64,000 nt of DNA, from positions 62,001 through 126,000 of the forward strand of contig JALMLS010000204.1 in the NCBI GenBank assembly GCA_038496445.1, read 5' to 3'. How positions within the stretch are numbered: position 1 is the stretch's first letter; every line of letters starts with the position of its first letter. The notes under the pieces were generated by a model. The model saw only the letters and a program-made list of their open reading frames with translations, had not been told where the DNA came from and searched no databases. Both the position numbers and the translations under genes were made by a program. The stretch comes from Trichosphaerium sp. ATCC 40318 (taxonomy: Eukaryota; Discosea; Flabellinia; Trichosidae). Shown here piece by piece: positions 31,688 through 46,721 of the stretch.

Positions 31688-32174
31688 GAAAGTTGTTGGC
31701 TTTCTGGAATCACTGTTAAATCATAAATAGCGTCTGTAATGGTTTAGTCTTGGATTCACCTTAAAACAAATATTCTTTTCCATTATGTAACGTGTCAAAG
31801 CCCTTTTACTCTCTTTCAATGACTAGTATTAACCACATTGTTATAAAATGGCATTAAATAAAATAGGTAGCTATCTATTTACTACACAAGTGGTCGCTTC
31901 TCTTTACTTTACTCGACCTTGTTACCTTTGCTACGTTTCAGAGAAAAGTAAGCGAAAACAACTGCAAAGTTGTTGGTATTTGCATAGGTGCTGTAGAGTA
32001 GTGAACGGTAATTTATGATTTATCAACTTTATTTCAAAAAATCACGTGGTCAAAGTTCAACTTTGATTGTTGATTCGTGTAAGAATTGCTTTACAAATCA
32101 TATCTGGAATATTTCATGTACTATTTTCAAATATCAAAGATATCAAGAGAGAGTGAGTAATTTAAGCGCTGTAT
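31688..32174. other. intergenic between convergent genes
   Basis: 487 bp. A second copy of AAATCACGTGGTCAAA lies at 32040-32055. No exon with family signal seen. Confidence 0.4.
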
Positions 32175-33810
32175 TTACTTTTTGTTTTTTGTTCTTTTCT
32201 TCTTTGGTGTATTCTCAGTGTTCATTATACAAGTTGTACCATAACTTGACGAATATACAACCTGTTCAAGGTTGCTATTTTGCCAAAGACTTTTGATGCT
32301 TTCTGCTGTTACCAACTTACAAGCCACAGCATTTAATGTCCTTAAATTAGGTAATAACTCGAGGGAACCCATTCCTACATACTGTAAGAATCATTGAATA
32401 AAAACAATGTAATTTGACTTGCCTCTATCCGTTATACTTGCGCAATACGACATTTCAAGTCTCTGTAGTGATCTCATGCTTGATATAGCTTCAATAAATG
32501 CGCTATCCTTTATAGGTGTGAAAGATACAACTTAACATTTAGAGGTTAGTTTGAATTCATGTAGCGTGGGTAGTAACTTACTGAGTGTACGTAGAGGCAA
32601 GTTTTTTAGTTCTTTAATAGCGCTGCTAAACACACATGACATGCAAGTAGCTATAGAAAGCCATTCCAACTTCTAAAAATACAACAATGAGAAACTGAAA
32701 AATCAATAAAAACAATTACCTTAAAGTATTTGCAGTGCTTCAATCCGTTTCCGCTAATTCTAGTAGCATCAAGACAAAGATATTTTAACCTCAACAGTGG
32801 TGTCAAACATCGCATTCCAGTATCAGATATATTGGCTCCGCTCTACAGAAGAAATAGACTTAACACAAAAGCAAAGATATCCACAATACGAACCAAATCT
32901 AAATGTTCGAGTGTTTTAATTTCAGCAATAGACTTTAGGTGCGCATCCTGCATCTTTGTTATTCTGGAATCTTAAGTATATGCTTACTGTTATGGTAGGA
33001 CATTGTCCAATGTCAAAACTAACCAACTTATTGCAATGCTGCGAAAGGGACGCCATTGCCTAAGTACAAAATCAACCTGATATGTAAAAAAAAAACAATA
33101 AAAGAGATCAAAGTGATTGATATACACTTACTGTACTACTAATGCTTACGAGTGCTAGGTCAAGTGTCTTAACACAAGTCATATACTTGACAAAGGACCC
33201 TTCGAACTATTAATGACATTAGTTATTAATGACAGATGTATTAATAAAATTTATCAATTCTTTGTACTTTAGCACGGAAGTTTCTCAGATTTATACGTTT
33301 AATCTTTCCACCACAGACCTATCAAACGAAGTAAGAATACTGTATTCGTAATGTACAGTATATTGCGTACCTTTAAGAGCTTGTACACAACGTCAGGTCG
33401 TACTCTAGGCCTAAAAAACCACTTTTCAGAAAATACAGATAATTTATTATCATTTTTGTTGTACCAGTCGGAAAAATCCAAGTGACGCATGCCATGTGGT
33501 AGAAAGGTGCTGAACATTTTTGATACGGTCAACAATCTTGAAAAAGGTCAGGTTGAACGGTTTTTGTCAAAACTTACGATTGACAGATGCTCTTAGTTGT
33601 CCTATGCGCCAACAGTAAGTAAAAATGGCGTACAGAGGAATTAGTAAGCTGTACGTACAGGCTCTGTATTATTTTGGACCATATTTCCCAAGGGAGTGGT
33701 ACTAGCGCTTGGACTTTCGTTTTAGCCTATAGTAGTTTAAAATATAAACTTAGAAGCATACGCACTTCAGGATTACTTCTAAGCTTCTTGGTTGGCGACT
33801 TACAATTCAT
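32175..33810 (-). CDS. FBXL/AMN1-type F-box and leucine-rich-repeat protein
   Basis: About nine small exons from ATG 33810. After MNCKSPTKKLRSNPE comes a clear F-box once spliced (LVPLPWEIWSKIIQSL, TTKSICQSLLTVSKMFS). LRRs follow: GMRHLDFSDW, KIKRINLRNF, VKTLDLALVSI, LVSFDIGQCPTIT, IKTLEHLDLSGANISDTGM, LKYLCLDATRISGNGLKHC, LQRLEMSYCASITDRGMGSL and LRTLNAVACKLVTAESIK. It ends in a basic KKKRTKNKK tail. The intron 32375-32422 has a GC donor (GCAAGT...TATGTAG) and another uses GTTCGT; both are needed to keep the LRR register. F-box/LRR proteins select substrates for SCF ligases. It differs from the 'GVHTI' family: many introns and irregular repeats, as in ordinary eukaryotic FBXLs. Confidence 0.8.
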
Positions 33811-33980
33811 TATAGACGTGAACGTTCAGCAGATGCAGTTTTGTTCAATCAAGCAAACTGCTTTCCATTTTCAAGCATTTTCAAAACTTAGGCCTCATTA
33901 AAAAAAAAATCGCGCGAGGTTCGAAGTGGAGTGCTAATCAAGAAAAAACAAGCTAAAAAATTACATTGTTGGTATTTATT

Positions 33981-35847
33981 TTACATCTGTGGATGTTCAG
34001 CAAAAGACTTCTGAACAAACTTATTAATACAACCCTGTATGCTATTTAATTCGCTCAATAATATTGCATACTTCTTATCAAGCCGTTTTATAACCTACAA
34101 AGAGAAAAATCAAAAAAATAGAAAAAAAATCAGAAATGTTTTGAAAAGGACGTTTCTCGTGATGTGTACCGAAATCCGCTTATTATACATGTCACGTATG
34201 AAGTTCCCAAGTGCAGCCCTGACCTTTGGATCTGGTTCTTTCTTATAATAATTGTCTAAAGCACTAGAAAAGTGATAACCATTGTCCATCAGATTTTTCC
34301 TTATCTTCCTCGCTAAATCATATTTGCGTTCATACACCCTCTTACTCTCATATAGTCCATCCATATCTTCAATAGGTTTCGCCAATTCTAAGTTTTCTCA
34401 AAAGGTAAGCAACCAGTTGACAACAAGTGAAAAATCACGTGCCTGGTTTGTTGCTCTCTTCAAACTTTACAGGGAAGAAAGGTGGTAGGCTGAGCTTAAG
34501 AGTAACTTCTCCATACTCTTGAGTAACCTCTTCAGTATTTCCACGCTTACTTGATACCCTGGATGGTTCGACTTTCTGCCTAGTACCAAAAATGTTTAGA
34601 AACCAAAAAGTGCAACTCTGCAATTTTTTATGTACTTTTTTATGGCATGTCCAGAAGTAGTTGGTGGCGCTTTGCGTTTCCTTTCGTTCTTGATTCCAGT
34701 TGTGCTTGAATTCTTGCTCTCTGTCTTAGGCTTCGGCCTTATAATGATAAGAAAACATCACATTAAAGAAACGTTTGGTGTACATACCTCCTTGTAGGTG
34801 CCTTTGATTGAGGCCTTGATGGCTTCTGTGCTTTCTTTGCATTAGATACAAAACTCTTTATGATATTCTTTTTACTGCCCATAGGTTTCATTGCTGATTT
34901 TTTTGCAGGTGTTATCAATGATGTCACAGACATTCTAGAACTTCTTGATTGTTTAGCAGTTGTAGGACGCTCAATCCTTTTTGGCTTTACAGTTCCAGTA
35001 CCAATAGCCCCAGAGAAATGAGGTATCTGATCTGGTCTTCCACCACGCGACTGTGACGGACGTGAACCCACTAGGTTTGTCAGTACAAACTTCGTCGTTT
35101 ATTGCATAGAGGACAAAACAGATAGCTGCTCCTCTATTCATACCTGAAACTCGCCTCGATTCCCTACGTTTCCTGACACTCGTGATATCTATGGTAGCAG
35201 TCCGATGCTTGCTTGCTAGATCTCTGGCGGCCTGTCTAGTCTTCTCGCCAATCCGCTTACAAACGCTCTCAGTCAAACGAGGTTGTACCGATAGTTTGGA
35301 GGTAACAATACCTTCGGAAAGGTTACAAACAACCCGTAACAAAGTTATCTCTGACAAATTAAAAAAAAAGTTTCCGAGTTTGAGGAATATCTATCAGTGA
35401 AACAATCAAACTTTTATCAACTGACCTGCTCTGGAAAACCCTGAATCATCGTTTAAGAATAGATGATGTGGTTTTTCTTCCTTCTTGACATGTATCTTGT
35501 ACGTATCTCCGTCTTGTATAGTGAGCGTCTAACGTTAGAGTAAGTTGTAGTTTTTAAATCGATAATTGCTTGAAGCAATGTACCGATTCGTCTCCTGTTC
35601 CAAGTCTTAGCTTCGGTATACCATCTGGTGTATCTAAGAGCGCTTCTTGAAGGCTGGTTGGTAACTTTATATGGTACACAAGCCTAAAACGCGTTTATTT
35701 ATTAACACAGACACCATAATAATAATAAACCGGCGAAATACGCCGTTTTAATAACCACAAAACTCAAACGTCATTTGTTCAACATTAATACTATCGCACG
35801 TACCTTTGTGCATCATACGAGTCAGCATTTAAGTAGAACTCCTGCAT
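33981..35847 (-). CDS. ELL: ELL-family RNA polymerase II elongation factor
   Basis: About eight exons from ATG 35847 to TAA at 33981. The N-terminus (MQEFYLNADSYDAQR, HIKLPTSLQEALLD, LTIQDGDTYKIHVKKEE) fits the ELL N-terminal region. The middle is basic and Ser/Pro-rich. The C-terminus carries the occludin/ELL helical domain: YESKRVYERKYDLARKIRKN, FSSALDNYYKKEPDPKVRA, VIKRLDKKYAILLSELNSI. ELL proteins suppress polymerase II pausing within the super elongation complex in the nucleus. The intron 34397-34442 appears to have a GC donor (GCACGT...TTTTGAG). A CACGTG lies five bases upstream of the ATG. Confidence 0.78.
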
Positions 35848-35851
35848 GCCT

Positions 35852-35857
35852 CACGTG
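35852..35857. promoter_or_regulatory. CACGTG abutting the ELL start codon
   Basis: GGCACGTGAGGC directly precedes the ATG (minus strand). If functional it would lie in or next to a very short 5' UTR. Confidence 0.35.
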
Positions 35858-36002
35858 CCGCAAGAAAGACCAAAAAAGAAAAATAACGTTTGACTCAAAC
35901 GAGAACTTTCTTTATCGTTTCTGGCTACAACTAAAATAAAAAAAACACCTTTTGGTGGCTATAGTACAAGTGGGGGAAGTATATAAGCTTATTGCTCGTT
36001 CA

Positions 36003-37496
36003 TCATTGCCTAAACTGCTGTTGCAATTGCTTTAAACGTTGCTGTTCGTGCTCGATCTGTTGTCGCTTTAGACGTGCTCTCTCCCTATTTCTCTCTATTA
36101 CAACTAGATCTTCAGGCGATAGACCCTTTAAGTCATTGTTTCTACGTTTTTGTTCATGTTCCACTTCTGGAGGCCAAACCAACCAGCTTCTGTAATAAAA
36201 CATAAGATTTAACCGCAAATACAGCTTGTGACGCACGTAGGATCAGTTTCCTTCATTAGATAAAAGATGGGTACAAGAGCTATTGACATAAAGTCTCTAA
36301 TAGGTCTATCACACAAAGGCGTCCAAAGTTTTGTTTGTTTATCCCAATACCACATTCCGTATGCTTTGCAATCTTTTGAAACAAGAGTAGTATGTTGATT
36401 AGATAATAGCCAAGGTTTCAGTTTCTCTGGAGTTGGGTTCCTGTATTTTACTATGGTAGGCCTCGCTGGAATGTTTTCCCAGCTACCATCTGGACCAGTC
36501 TGCTCTAAAATACCCTGAAGACAAAAAAGATTAGTGACAAATTTGTTGAAAACTTTCCAAAAAAAATACAACGCACGTGGTAGGCGAATGTGACAACTGG
36601 TGAGAGATTCACTTGCTCTTCTTGAGAATATAATACTTGCTGTGGGGATGCAACAGGTGATGATCCTGCTGAAGGAAGTCGTAAATCAGATGGAGAAGAA
36701 CAAGGAGTACTGAGCGTGAAAGATTGTGTTGGGTTTGGTTGTGAGGGTGTTGAATTAAGTGGTTCTTGGAATACTGCTCCGAATTGAGAGGATTGAGTAG
36801 GAGGCGTTGCTGGACTGAAATATTCACAAGGGTCATATGGTTTACAAGGTGACTGGCTTGCGTGTGTTGTTGAGTGAGTTGCAATAAAGTTTGACGAAGG
36901 AGAAAAATTTTGGCTTCGTTCGATACTGATGTTAGAGAATATCCCATGCGATTGAAAGTTCAGCTGAGGGCTATTAGATGTACTAGCACCAACTGGAGAA
37001 AAGTCAGACTATAATTGAGATGCAGACTTTCGAGGAAGTGAAGGAGAAATCTAAAGTTTCTTGGTAACTTCAGTTTTTGGGTTTTTTGTCGTTTTATTAA
37101 CGCGGGAAACATCAATGTACGTACACACGTTGTTCTGGTTGAATGAGTGTGAGCCAGATTTAAATAATAGGCTGTTTGAGGATTCCTGTTGGCTAGTTAC
37201 AAACAAATCCTTTGCAGAGTCGCTAAGACATGAGGCGCTAGCGTCTGGTGTCCGTAGAGATGATCGTTTGGCTGGTGTATAGTCATCAACGCCAATTTGG
37301 CTAAATAACGTCAACAACCGAAAATAACGTTGTGTGTTAACCTCAGCTCGCAACTAGTTTCGAATATCACAGCTTCAAGCTCACTTCCATCGCCCTGGCC
37401 AATGTCTGTATTATCGAAAAGCTCTCGCTGACTCTCGCTGCAAAAAGAGCCTTCTGTACTACTTGACCTTACTGAACACCCTGATGATTGCGACAT
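36003..37496 (-). CDS. Ser/Pro/Gln-rich protein of unknown function
   Basis: About five exons from ATG 37496. The first part is Ser-rich (MSQSSGCSVRSSSTEGSF); the middle, read in the SNISIERSQNFSPSSNF frame, is disordered and rich in Ser, Pro, Gln and Thr. A more conserved-looking segment follows, with SWENIPARPTIVKYRNPTPE, KPWLLSNQHTTLVSKDC and MWYWDKQTKLWTPLCDRP. It ends in a charged helix, EHEQQRLKQLQQQFRQ. The plan (disordered region, one Trp-rich module, Gln-rich tail) would suit a nuclear co-regulator, but I recognise no family. Confidence 0.6.
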
Positions 37497-37690
37497 GGCA
37501 TTTTAAATAACTGTACATTTTTAAGTGCACGAATAAGTCAGAAAATGTGACAGAAAATACCTAATAGCGTGCTACGCGCGTAGACCTGATACGAGTTACT
37601 ATTACACATACTTTTTTGGTTTTTTCATGAAACAGTGCGGAACAATTTGCAAAAAAACAAGAATTAAAACAAATCTGTAGGATTTTTTAT

Positions 37691-38384
37691 TTACCACATC
37701 CAAAGTTAATATCAATGGTATATGGCAAGTCGAGAGACTTTACAAGTGTGATAATATTCCAGTAGTTTTGTCCAAAATCGCAGTACGCTCCAGAGATTTG
37801 GGAGATAGAGAACGCGTCAGCACGTGTGCCAACCTTGTCTTCAATTGGATATAATGCGATATTAATTGTATCTTAAAGGTAGTGTAAGAGTACTGTACTG
37901 CTTCATGTAAGCGTTTGTACCGTGGTAAGGAACTGGTTCAGTAGTGTGCCATACTTGTCCAAGAGTCAGAACGCCAGTGGAGAGGTTATAAGGCACAAGG
38001 TCAATGAACCCTTTTACAAATAGATCAGTACGAAGTACATCCGCTGTTGCGTACCTAGGCCACCGCCATCTTTTTGAGCAGTAGTTTGAAGCGCATAACT
38101 ACATGGCAGGTTAATTACAGCTGGCAAATTCCAAAAAAGTTACCGTGTATCTGGTCCTCCAGTGGCAAGCGATTTTCTAATGGCAGCAACAACTTCGGCT
38201 GCTGTAGATTTCATAAATATTACTGTAGTGCTACAGCAAGCTAATAACACGTGAGTCTGTATGTTCCATGCATTAGTCATGCTAAAACGTACGTTCCACA
38301 ATCTACATTTTCGCAGTCCTTTTGCCCTTCTTTACAACAAAGAGCACACGCAACAACACTCAAAATCAAGACAAGCTTCAACAT
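37691..38384 (-). CDS. small secreted Cys-containing protein, unknown
   Basis: ATG 38384 opens a signal peptide (MLKLVLILSVVACALC) followed by Cys-rich CCKEGQKDCENVDCG. Later exons read AAEVVAAIRKSLATGGPDTR, SYALQTTAQKDGGGLG, RTDLFVKGFIDLVPYNLSTG with LGQVWHTTEPVPYHG, and finally INIALYPIEDKVGTRADAFS with a tail ending DINFGCGK and TAA at 37691. The phase of the first intron (GTACGT near 38295) does not fit simply, so one junction or exon is missed. The texture suggests a beta-rich secreted domain; no family recognised. Confidence 0.5.
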
Positions 38385-38665
38385 TATGGTTACTTTCGCA
38401 AAACTGAAAATTGTCGGAAGCTCATTCAACAATTCGTTCTTACCAAAACAAATTGTGTCCGAGGGTACTTAACCAAATAAAGAAGGTGAGTCTCTTCAAA
38501 CTGTTCAACCCATTATTTATCTCTACAAGAGCACCCAACTAGAACATTAAAGTAAGGCCATTGACGATTTTCTTTGGGGTTCTGTCAGATACTATTCTTT
38601 GGGGTTATGGAATACTTAACGAGATCTTTTGTGTTACAAAAAAAATTGTTTTTATTTTACATTTA

Positions 38666-40986
38666 CTAACTTTCCGAATCGTCTCCGTCTCCTCTTGGAG
38701 ATCCAATGGATCCTTCTGATCCTTCCAACCCTTCTTCTCCAGTTTCAGCAGTCAATTCTATAAACGTGAGGAGGTCCTTGTGACCTACAAAACAAAAGGG
38801 TTAACAAACCTAACTAAAGCAAAAAACGAACCTGCTGCAACTTGTTTGACTTTTTCAGTTGATGAGAGATTGTAAATATGAGATACATTATTCGTTAACT
38901 AACAAACCGTGTAAATATTCATCAAAAAAGCAAACCTAGCTCCTGAAAAAACAGGAAAAAAAAAAGATCCAAAAAAAACTGCGAAAAAACTAAGAACGTA
39001 CTCTTGCAGTTTGTGCGCGTTGTTCAAGGTCCGTTCTGAAGAAAAAATAAAATATTAGTATGCAAATAATAACAAACAAGAGTCAGTACGTTGGTCCATT
39101 ATCATCCATATGTTCAGTCGTCCAAAACTTTGGTGCTAGATGCTGGGACGTAACACGACCACCAACACAAGTCACTTGATATTCTCTTCCATCTTTAAAT
39201 AAAATACCACATCCTTTATGATCACTCCATCGACCGACAATCTTAGAACCATCTGGAAGAGTAACCTCCTAACAACAAGTCAAAACCAAAAAAAAAAAAA
39301 AAAAGAAAATCATTTATCCAAAAAGCAGGCTAGTTGTTCGAACAACGTACTCCGAGACCGTGACATTTACATGCTGATACGTTACCAACGTATACACTAC
39401 CATCAGCGAATTTATAAGTACCATTACCTTCAATCATACCATTCTCCCATTGACCAGTATAACTCTGTCCTGTCCACCTTGATTTTTCGCCACAAGTAAT
39501 AGTACCAATACCATGTCTCTTACCATAACGAAATTCACCTTCATAAACACTTCCAGAAGTATAAATCATAATACCCTTACCATGACACTCACTATTCTGC
39601 CATTGACCCTTATACTGTCTACCATCAGCCCAAGTCTTTTCACCATAACCATGTCTTGTATTATTATAATATTCTCCTGTATAAGTGCTATTATCTTTCC
39701 AAATGTAAACACCTTTTCCATTTATCATATCATCCTTCCACATGCCATCATAATAGTGTCCCGCATATTTTGACTTTTCTCCCCATTTCTTTATTCCTTT
39801 ACCATCTCTCTTACCATTAACGAATTGACCAGTATATGTGCTTCCGTTTAACCACTTAAACGTTCCTAACCCATGACACTTGTTATTTTCCCAATTCCCT
39901 TCGTATACTCGTCCGTTTGCCCAGTGTTTTACACCGTATCCGCTTCTATTACCATTAGCGTAGTTACCTTCATAATACGCTCCGTCAGGCCATGTGTAAC
40001 GCCCGTAACCATGAACCTTACTCGCTTTCCATTCTCCGGCATAGAACTCGCCGTTAGCCCAAGTTTTTTCGCCGTAACCTTCACGACAACCACGCACGTA
40101 GTTGCCGACATAAGTGCTTCCGTCGGCCCATGTATACGTCCCTCTTCCGTGTCTTATGCCTTCACAACAATATCCAGTGAATCTGTCAAGAGCATACCTG
40201 AAAACAAAGAAGAAATGAGAAAATGGTACAAACTTTTTTTTGCTTTTCGAATATTCTCACCTTGACTTTTTACCCCACGTTTTTGTTCCCTTATTATGTT
40301 GTTTTCCGTTTATCCACATACCAGTGTATATAGTTCCCGAAGGCCATACACAAACACCAAACCCATGAGGTATACCACTAACGTGGTCACCAGTGTATAA
40401 ACCGCTGTTGAACCGTATATTTTTAATGTACTTAGGAATTGGAATAGGCCTAATAAAGTTAGAAAATACGTAAATAACAAACCGTAAAATCACGAAAAGT
40501 ACAAAAAAAAAATACAAACTCAGAAAATGAATCCGCGTAGTGTAAGTAGCGAGTATTGTCACTACGCGGATTCAAGCAACTACGAAGTTTTGTTATTAAC
40601 TCCCTGAAAAAGGATAGAGCCTCCATTTTTTTTGAAGCGTTTTTACGCGTGTAGTGAAAATGTGATGTTTGGTTTACATACTAAAAATGTACATTTGATT
40701 ATATTCTCAGGATAAGTTGTTTTATTAAAGAAAGAATAAATTGCGTTGGTTTTAACGTTTTTGTAGTTTGTAAACAAATAAAAATTCGTTCTTACCTTAT
40801 TAAATACCAACACAGCTTACATGTAGTTCTCACGCCTAATAACGCGCTTTTATACCCATCTAGGTTACGTACGATCATTTCTAACATTTCCGGCGGAAGT
40901 CGGCCTAAATGAGACTCTGCGAGCGCGTTTTCATCTTCTAGGGTGACAGAACCATCGTGAAGTGTATTACCAAGGACTAGATTCAT
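38666..40986 (-). CDS. F-box protein with classical MORN repeats
   Basis: ATG 40986. Exon 1 holds an F-box (HLGRLPPEMLEMIVRNLDGY, then LLGVRTTCKLCWYL). After an intron come about twelve classical MORN repeats of 23 residues (Y.G.(W/Y).(N/D)G..HG.G...W.(D/N)GS.Y.G), from GLYTGDHVSGIPHGFG to GSVYVGNVSACKCHGLG. The C-terminal exons read RWSDHKGCGILFKDGREYQ and an acidic tail with GEEGLEGSEGSIGSPRGDG, stop TAG at 38668-38666. MORN arrays form membrane- or protein-binding rods; the F-box would link the array to an SCF complex (inferred). It differs from the YwqK-like MORN variants of the other three genes, so the F-box/MORN pairing arose at least twice here or diverged strongly. Confidence 0.82.
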
Positions 40987-41620
40987 CTCGGCGAATTTAC
41001 CTTTCGCTGTTACGTGTTACTCCCAACCGAGAGCACGCCAGGTGGTTTGTTCCGTGTATTTAAAAAAAAAGTAATCACTTTCTAACTTAACGCGAGTTAT
41101 TACGCAAGAATTGTACTTCCGTAACACCCAGTGCTAAGCAGCGGATTCTCATATCTTATTCTAGTGCAGCAAATTGTACAGAATTTAAAACACACTTTGT
41201 TGTAGCTATCCTATCACGTGGTTGTTAGAATTTCTTTTTTAAGATCTCGCGAGGTTTTAATCACAATACTTCACAAATTCCTTTCTAGACCAAGGTTCGA
41301 GAAGTACTACATGAGTGATAGAATGTCGTCTCAGCTTATCAGGTGAGGCATGGCGAGTGAGACTGCACAAGGTTGAAAACCCATAACACGTGAAAAACTA
41401 GCTTGGCACTGAATACTAGAAATGACGTAACAAATACAACCTAAACCTTACCCTTCTGTTCTATTGACTACTGCGGATACTATCACTGCAATGTACTTAC
41501 ATTTGAGAAGCGCAAAATATTGCTTAGACACAAATGACGCTTAGACTCAATCAAGTTTAAGTGATACCTGATCAACAGCTTCGCGCCTTTTCATTCAAAC
41601 CAACAAGGCGAAACGTCGCA
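40987..41620. other. intergenic, divergent promoter region
   Basis: 634 bp between the F-box/MORN gene (minus) and the gene at 41621 (plus). TATCACGTGGTT at 41212-41223 and ACACGTGAAA near 41388 are E-box candidates. No gene seen. Confidence 0.35.
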
Positions 41621-42151
41621 ATGAAGTGTTTAAAAAAGCTTGTTTCAAGCATGACAAAACATTTTGGACAACAATCACCACGCATCAACCGACACTACAA
41701 GCAAATGCCAAAAAAAGCAGAACCTCCCAAACGACGCTCATCTGTATGCCTTGGAGCACTCTCACAACCTCGTAAAATTCAAGAGCAACTCCTAAATACA
41801 GAAAACCAATTTAAATACTCTAAAAAGCTCAATAGAGCTTCAAGCGACAGAATGCTGCGACAAGATGGTAACAATCCTAAAAAAGAATACAACGGAGTTG
41901 CAAATTTTTCGTTTACCCCAAAAAGTTCCGTTTGCAGCCCTACGTCATCAATTGGCGATGTATCAACGCAAAAGGATCATATTGCTGCAATTGCTTTCGA
42001 TCAATCCGAGAATAGTTACGAAAGTAGTTCAAACCCACCAATTATCGCCTTCGTTACTGAAGTGCCTCACGAAGAAACAAACGTGCGTATGGATACACAC
42101 TTGTCGAGGTTCACACGTGCACGTATGCACAGAAGAATGATCACAACATAG
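41621..42151 (+). CDS. basic Ser-rich protein, unknown
   Basis: Single-exon frame, 176 residues from ATG 41621 (the frame extends 60 bases upstream without another ATG). Basic first half (KKAEPPKRRSSVCLGALSQP, KYSKKLNRASSDRM), Ser-rich second half (SVCSPTSSIGDVSTQ) and basic end (RFTRARMHRRMITT). Predicted disordered; RRSS- and RASS-type sites look like basophilic kinase targets. No family recognised. Coding potential is supported mainly by length, so it remains tentative. Confidence 0.5.
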   Translation: MKCLKKLVSSMTKHFGQQSPRINRHYKQMPKKAEPPKRRSSVCLGALSQPRKIQEQLLNTENQFKYSKKLNRASSDRMLRQDGNNPKKEYNGVANFSFTPKSSVCSPTSSIGDVSTQKDHIAAIAFDQSENSYESSSNPPIIAFVTEVPHEETNVRMDTHLSRFTRARMHRRMITT

Positions 42152-42509
42152 AAGAACGTCACACTACACTTGCAAGTACAGAGTCAGTATGTAGAAGTGT
42201 CAACAATCAAAAAAGAAAAAACTTGTGTATTCTCTAGCAAATAATAAATTATCTCCTTACGAAGTTATGCATTCAAGGATTTACTTACTATTACATTTTA
42301 TTTTTTAACACATGACTCTTTGAAAGGCCAACAAAGGATTAAAAAAAGCATTACAATTAAAGCAAACTATACTTGTTTTCCGCCAAATTGTTTTTTGAAC
42401 AAAAAAACCAGAATACGCAGTATTGTTCGTTGTAATCACTGTATGTGACTCTTCTTAGGTACTATATATAAATAGCACTAAGGTGTACTATGTTGGCAAC
42501 GTATAGGAA

Positions 42510-43650
42510 TCACTCTAAGGAAAAAGTAAGAAAATGACTGAAAACGAAGGAAATGGTTTTGTTTCGCTTACCGTCTTCAGTGATGCCGAAAGGATTGTCA
42601 TTAATGGAGAGCTGGCTTGTCTTTAAGACAATGTCTCCTGGTAATTCACCTGAGAGTTCTAGCTTCTTTGGTTTGACATCTTCTGCTGTCTCTTTTGCAT
42701 CTTCCGTTTCTTTTGCAGCTTCTGCCTTGTTATTATCAGGCTCGTCATCGTCAGTAGTAAATTCGATTGCACGAGGTAAAGCTGCTGGAACTTTCTTAGA
42801 AGCAACCATAGGGCTACATAGGCGTCCATTTGCGTCAGTAATTCTAAATCTACGCTCAGGAGTTGCTTTAATATCATCAATACTATCCTCCTCAGTGCGA
42901 GTAAAAGAAAAGCTGTCCTCTATAAAAATTGTTAACTACAGACCTACCAATTACAAAGCGTCTTACCTTCATCAGTAGTGAGCATACTTTCGCTGAATGA
43001 ACCAGTATCAGAATCGGCGCAAGACATACTCCAGATGTCTCCTTCACCTCCTCGTGAACCAGGAGTGATAACAGGGAATCCTTCGCCTTGTCTAATAGTA
43101 TTTAAGTAAGGACATTCGCGCCAGCGTTAAAAAAAGAAAGATTCACTGTACCCAATTGATTTTGGCCTGTTTTCGTCTCTGGCTTGATTTATCACTTCAA
43201 TCCACTCTCTGGCTACTTCAAGGCTCTCTGCGCATAGAAGAAAGTCGCGTGTGTCTGTTAACAGTTGGAAAATGCAGTTTCCGTTTGTCTGACCGAAATG
43301 TAAGCAAAAAATAGGTGTACCGAAAAAGCCAAGTAATAAGCATAAACAATTATCTAGTACGTACGCTTAGTACAGTTTTAATATTAGCTGCAACAATTCT
43401 AGCGTTAGGAATACTTCCACGCATTACTGTGTCCTTTCGGTCTCTTGATCGAGAGTATTTGTAGTAGCATACTGCGCGGTTGGTGACTTGAAACCAACGA
43501 ATGTTCCATTTTTTAATCCATTCGCTCTTTAGCTTCAATGGACCTTCTTTTACAATCCTAATTGGTTTGCTGCGCGCACCAATACTCCTAACAGTTGCGT
43601 AAGGTTTTAAATTAGAGTGAAAAACGGTTTGCTGGACTAAGATACGGCGC
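42510..43650 (-). CDS. PH-domain protein
   Basis: PH domain across two exons: KEGPLKLKSEWIKKWNIRWF, VCYYKYSRSRDRKDTV, RGSIPNARIVAANIKTVL, then NGNCIFQLLTDTRDFLLCA with the closing helix SLEVAREWIEVINQAR (invariant Trp). The rest is acidic and Ser-rich (EEDSIDDIKATPERRFRITD and on), ending NDNPFGITED and a stop at 42510. PH domains bind phosphoinositides or proteins at membranes; the basic KLKSEWIKKW strand fits lipid binding. The 5' end is uncertain: the frame opens after an acceptor near 43640, and a first exon (MEVEVQDFFKHERF, ATG at 43897) is possible but its junctions do not resolve. Confidence 0.75.
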
Positions 43651-44095
43651 ACTGCGAGCGTATAGAGTACGCCAGAGTATTTGGGAGTGACAAATGAGAA
43701 AAACTAGGAAACTACAGTTCCGGTACTCAACGCGCTCACAGTGGCCGCGAATACGTCTCGGGAAGTAACCAGTAAAAGAAAGTGTTAACAAAACTTACCC
43801 TTTTCTTACTACACCACTTGATAATCGTCTACCATTGCGTTAGTATAACATAAACAAAGCGTTCGTGTTTGAAGAAGTCTTGTACTTCAACTTCCATAAC
43901 ATAGGTAAAATACTAACCTTCCGTGCATTGTTGAGATGTTACAGAGTTGTATCGGAGTGAGTACAGATCGAAAAGGCTTAAATTGTACCGATTAAGCAAG
44001 CCATCAAAAAATCGTCAAAGCAAAACTTGATAGTGATGTAAAACTTTTTATTATTATCTACAGCTGCCCAATTGCGGAAAAATAGTACTTTGGTT
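43651..44095. other. intergenic or 5' exon region of the PH gene
   Basis: Holds the possible first exon of the PH-domain gene (ATG 43897, minus) and the 3' flank of ATG16. No other feature. Confidence 0.35.

Positions 44096-46721
<2,626 letters not shown>

Noticed and set aside
33674-33901. 75-codon plus-strand frame
   Set aside because: Antisense to the F-box exons of the FBXL-type gene (32175-33810).
36609-36947. 112-codon minus-strand frame (Leu/His/Gln-rich)
   Set aside because: A different frame of the same exon continues the Ser/Pro-rich protein on both sides and fits the splice junctions better.
39513-40265. Open plus-strand frames of 86 and 130 codons
   Set aside because: Antisense shadow of the regular MORN repeats of the gene at 38666-40986.
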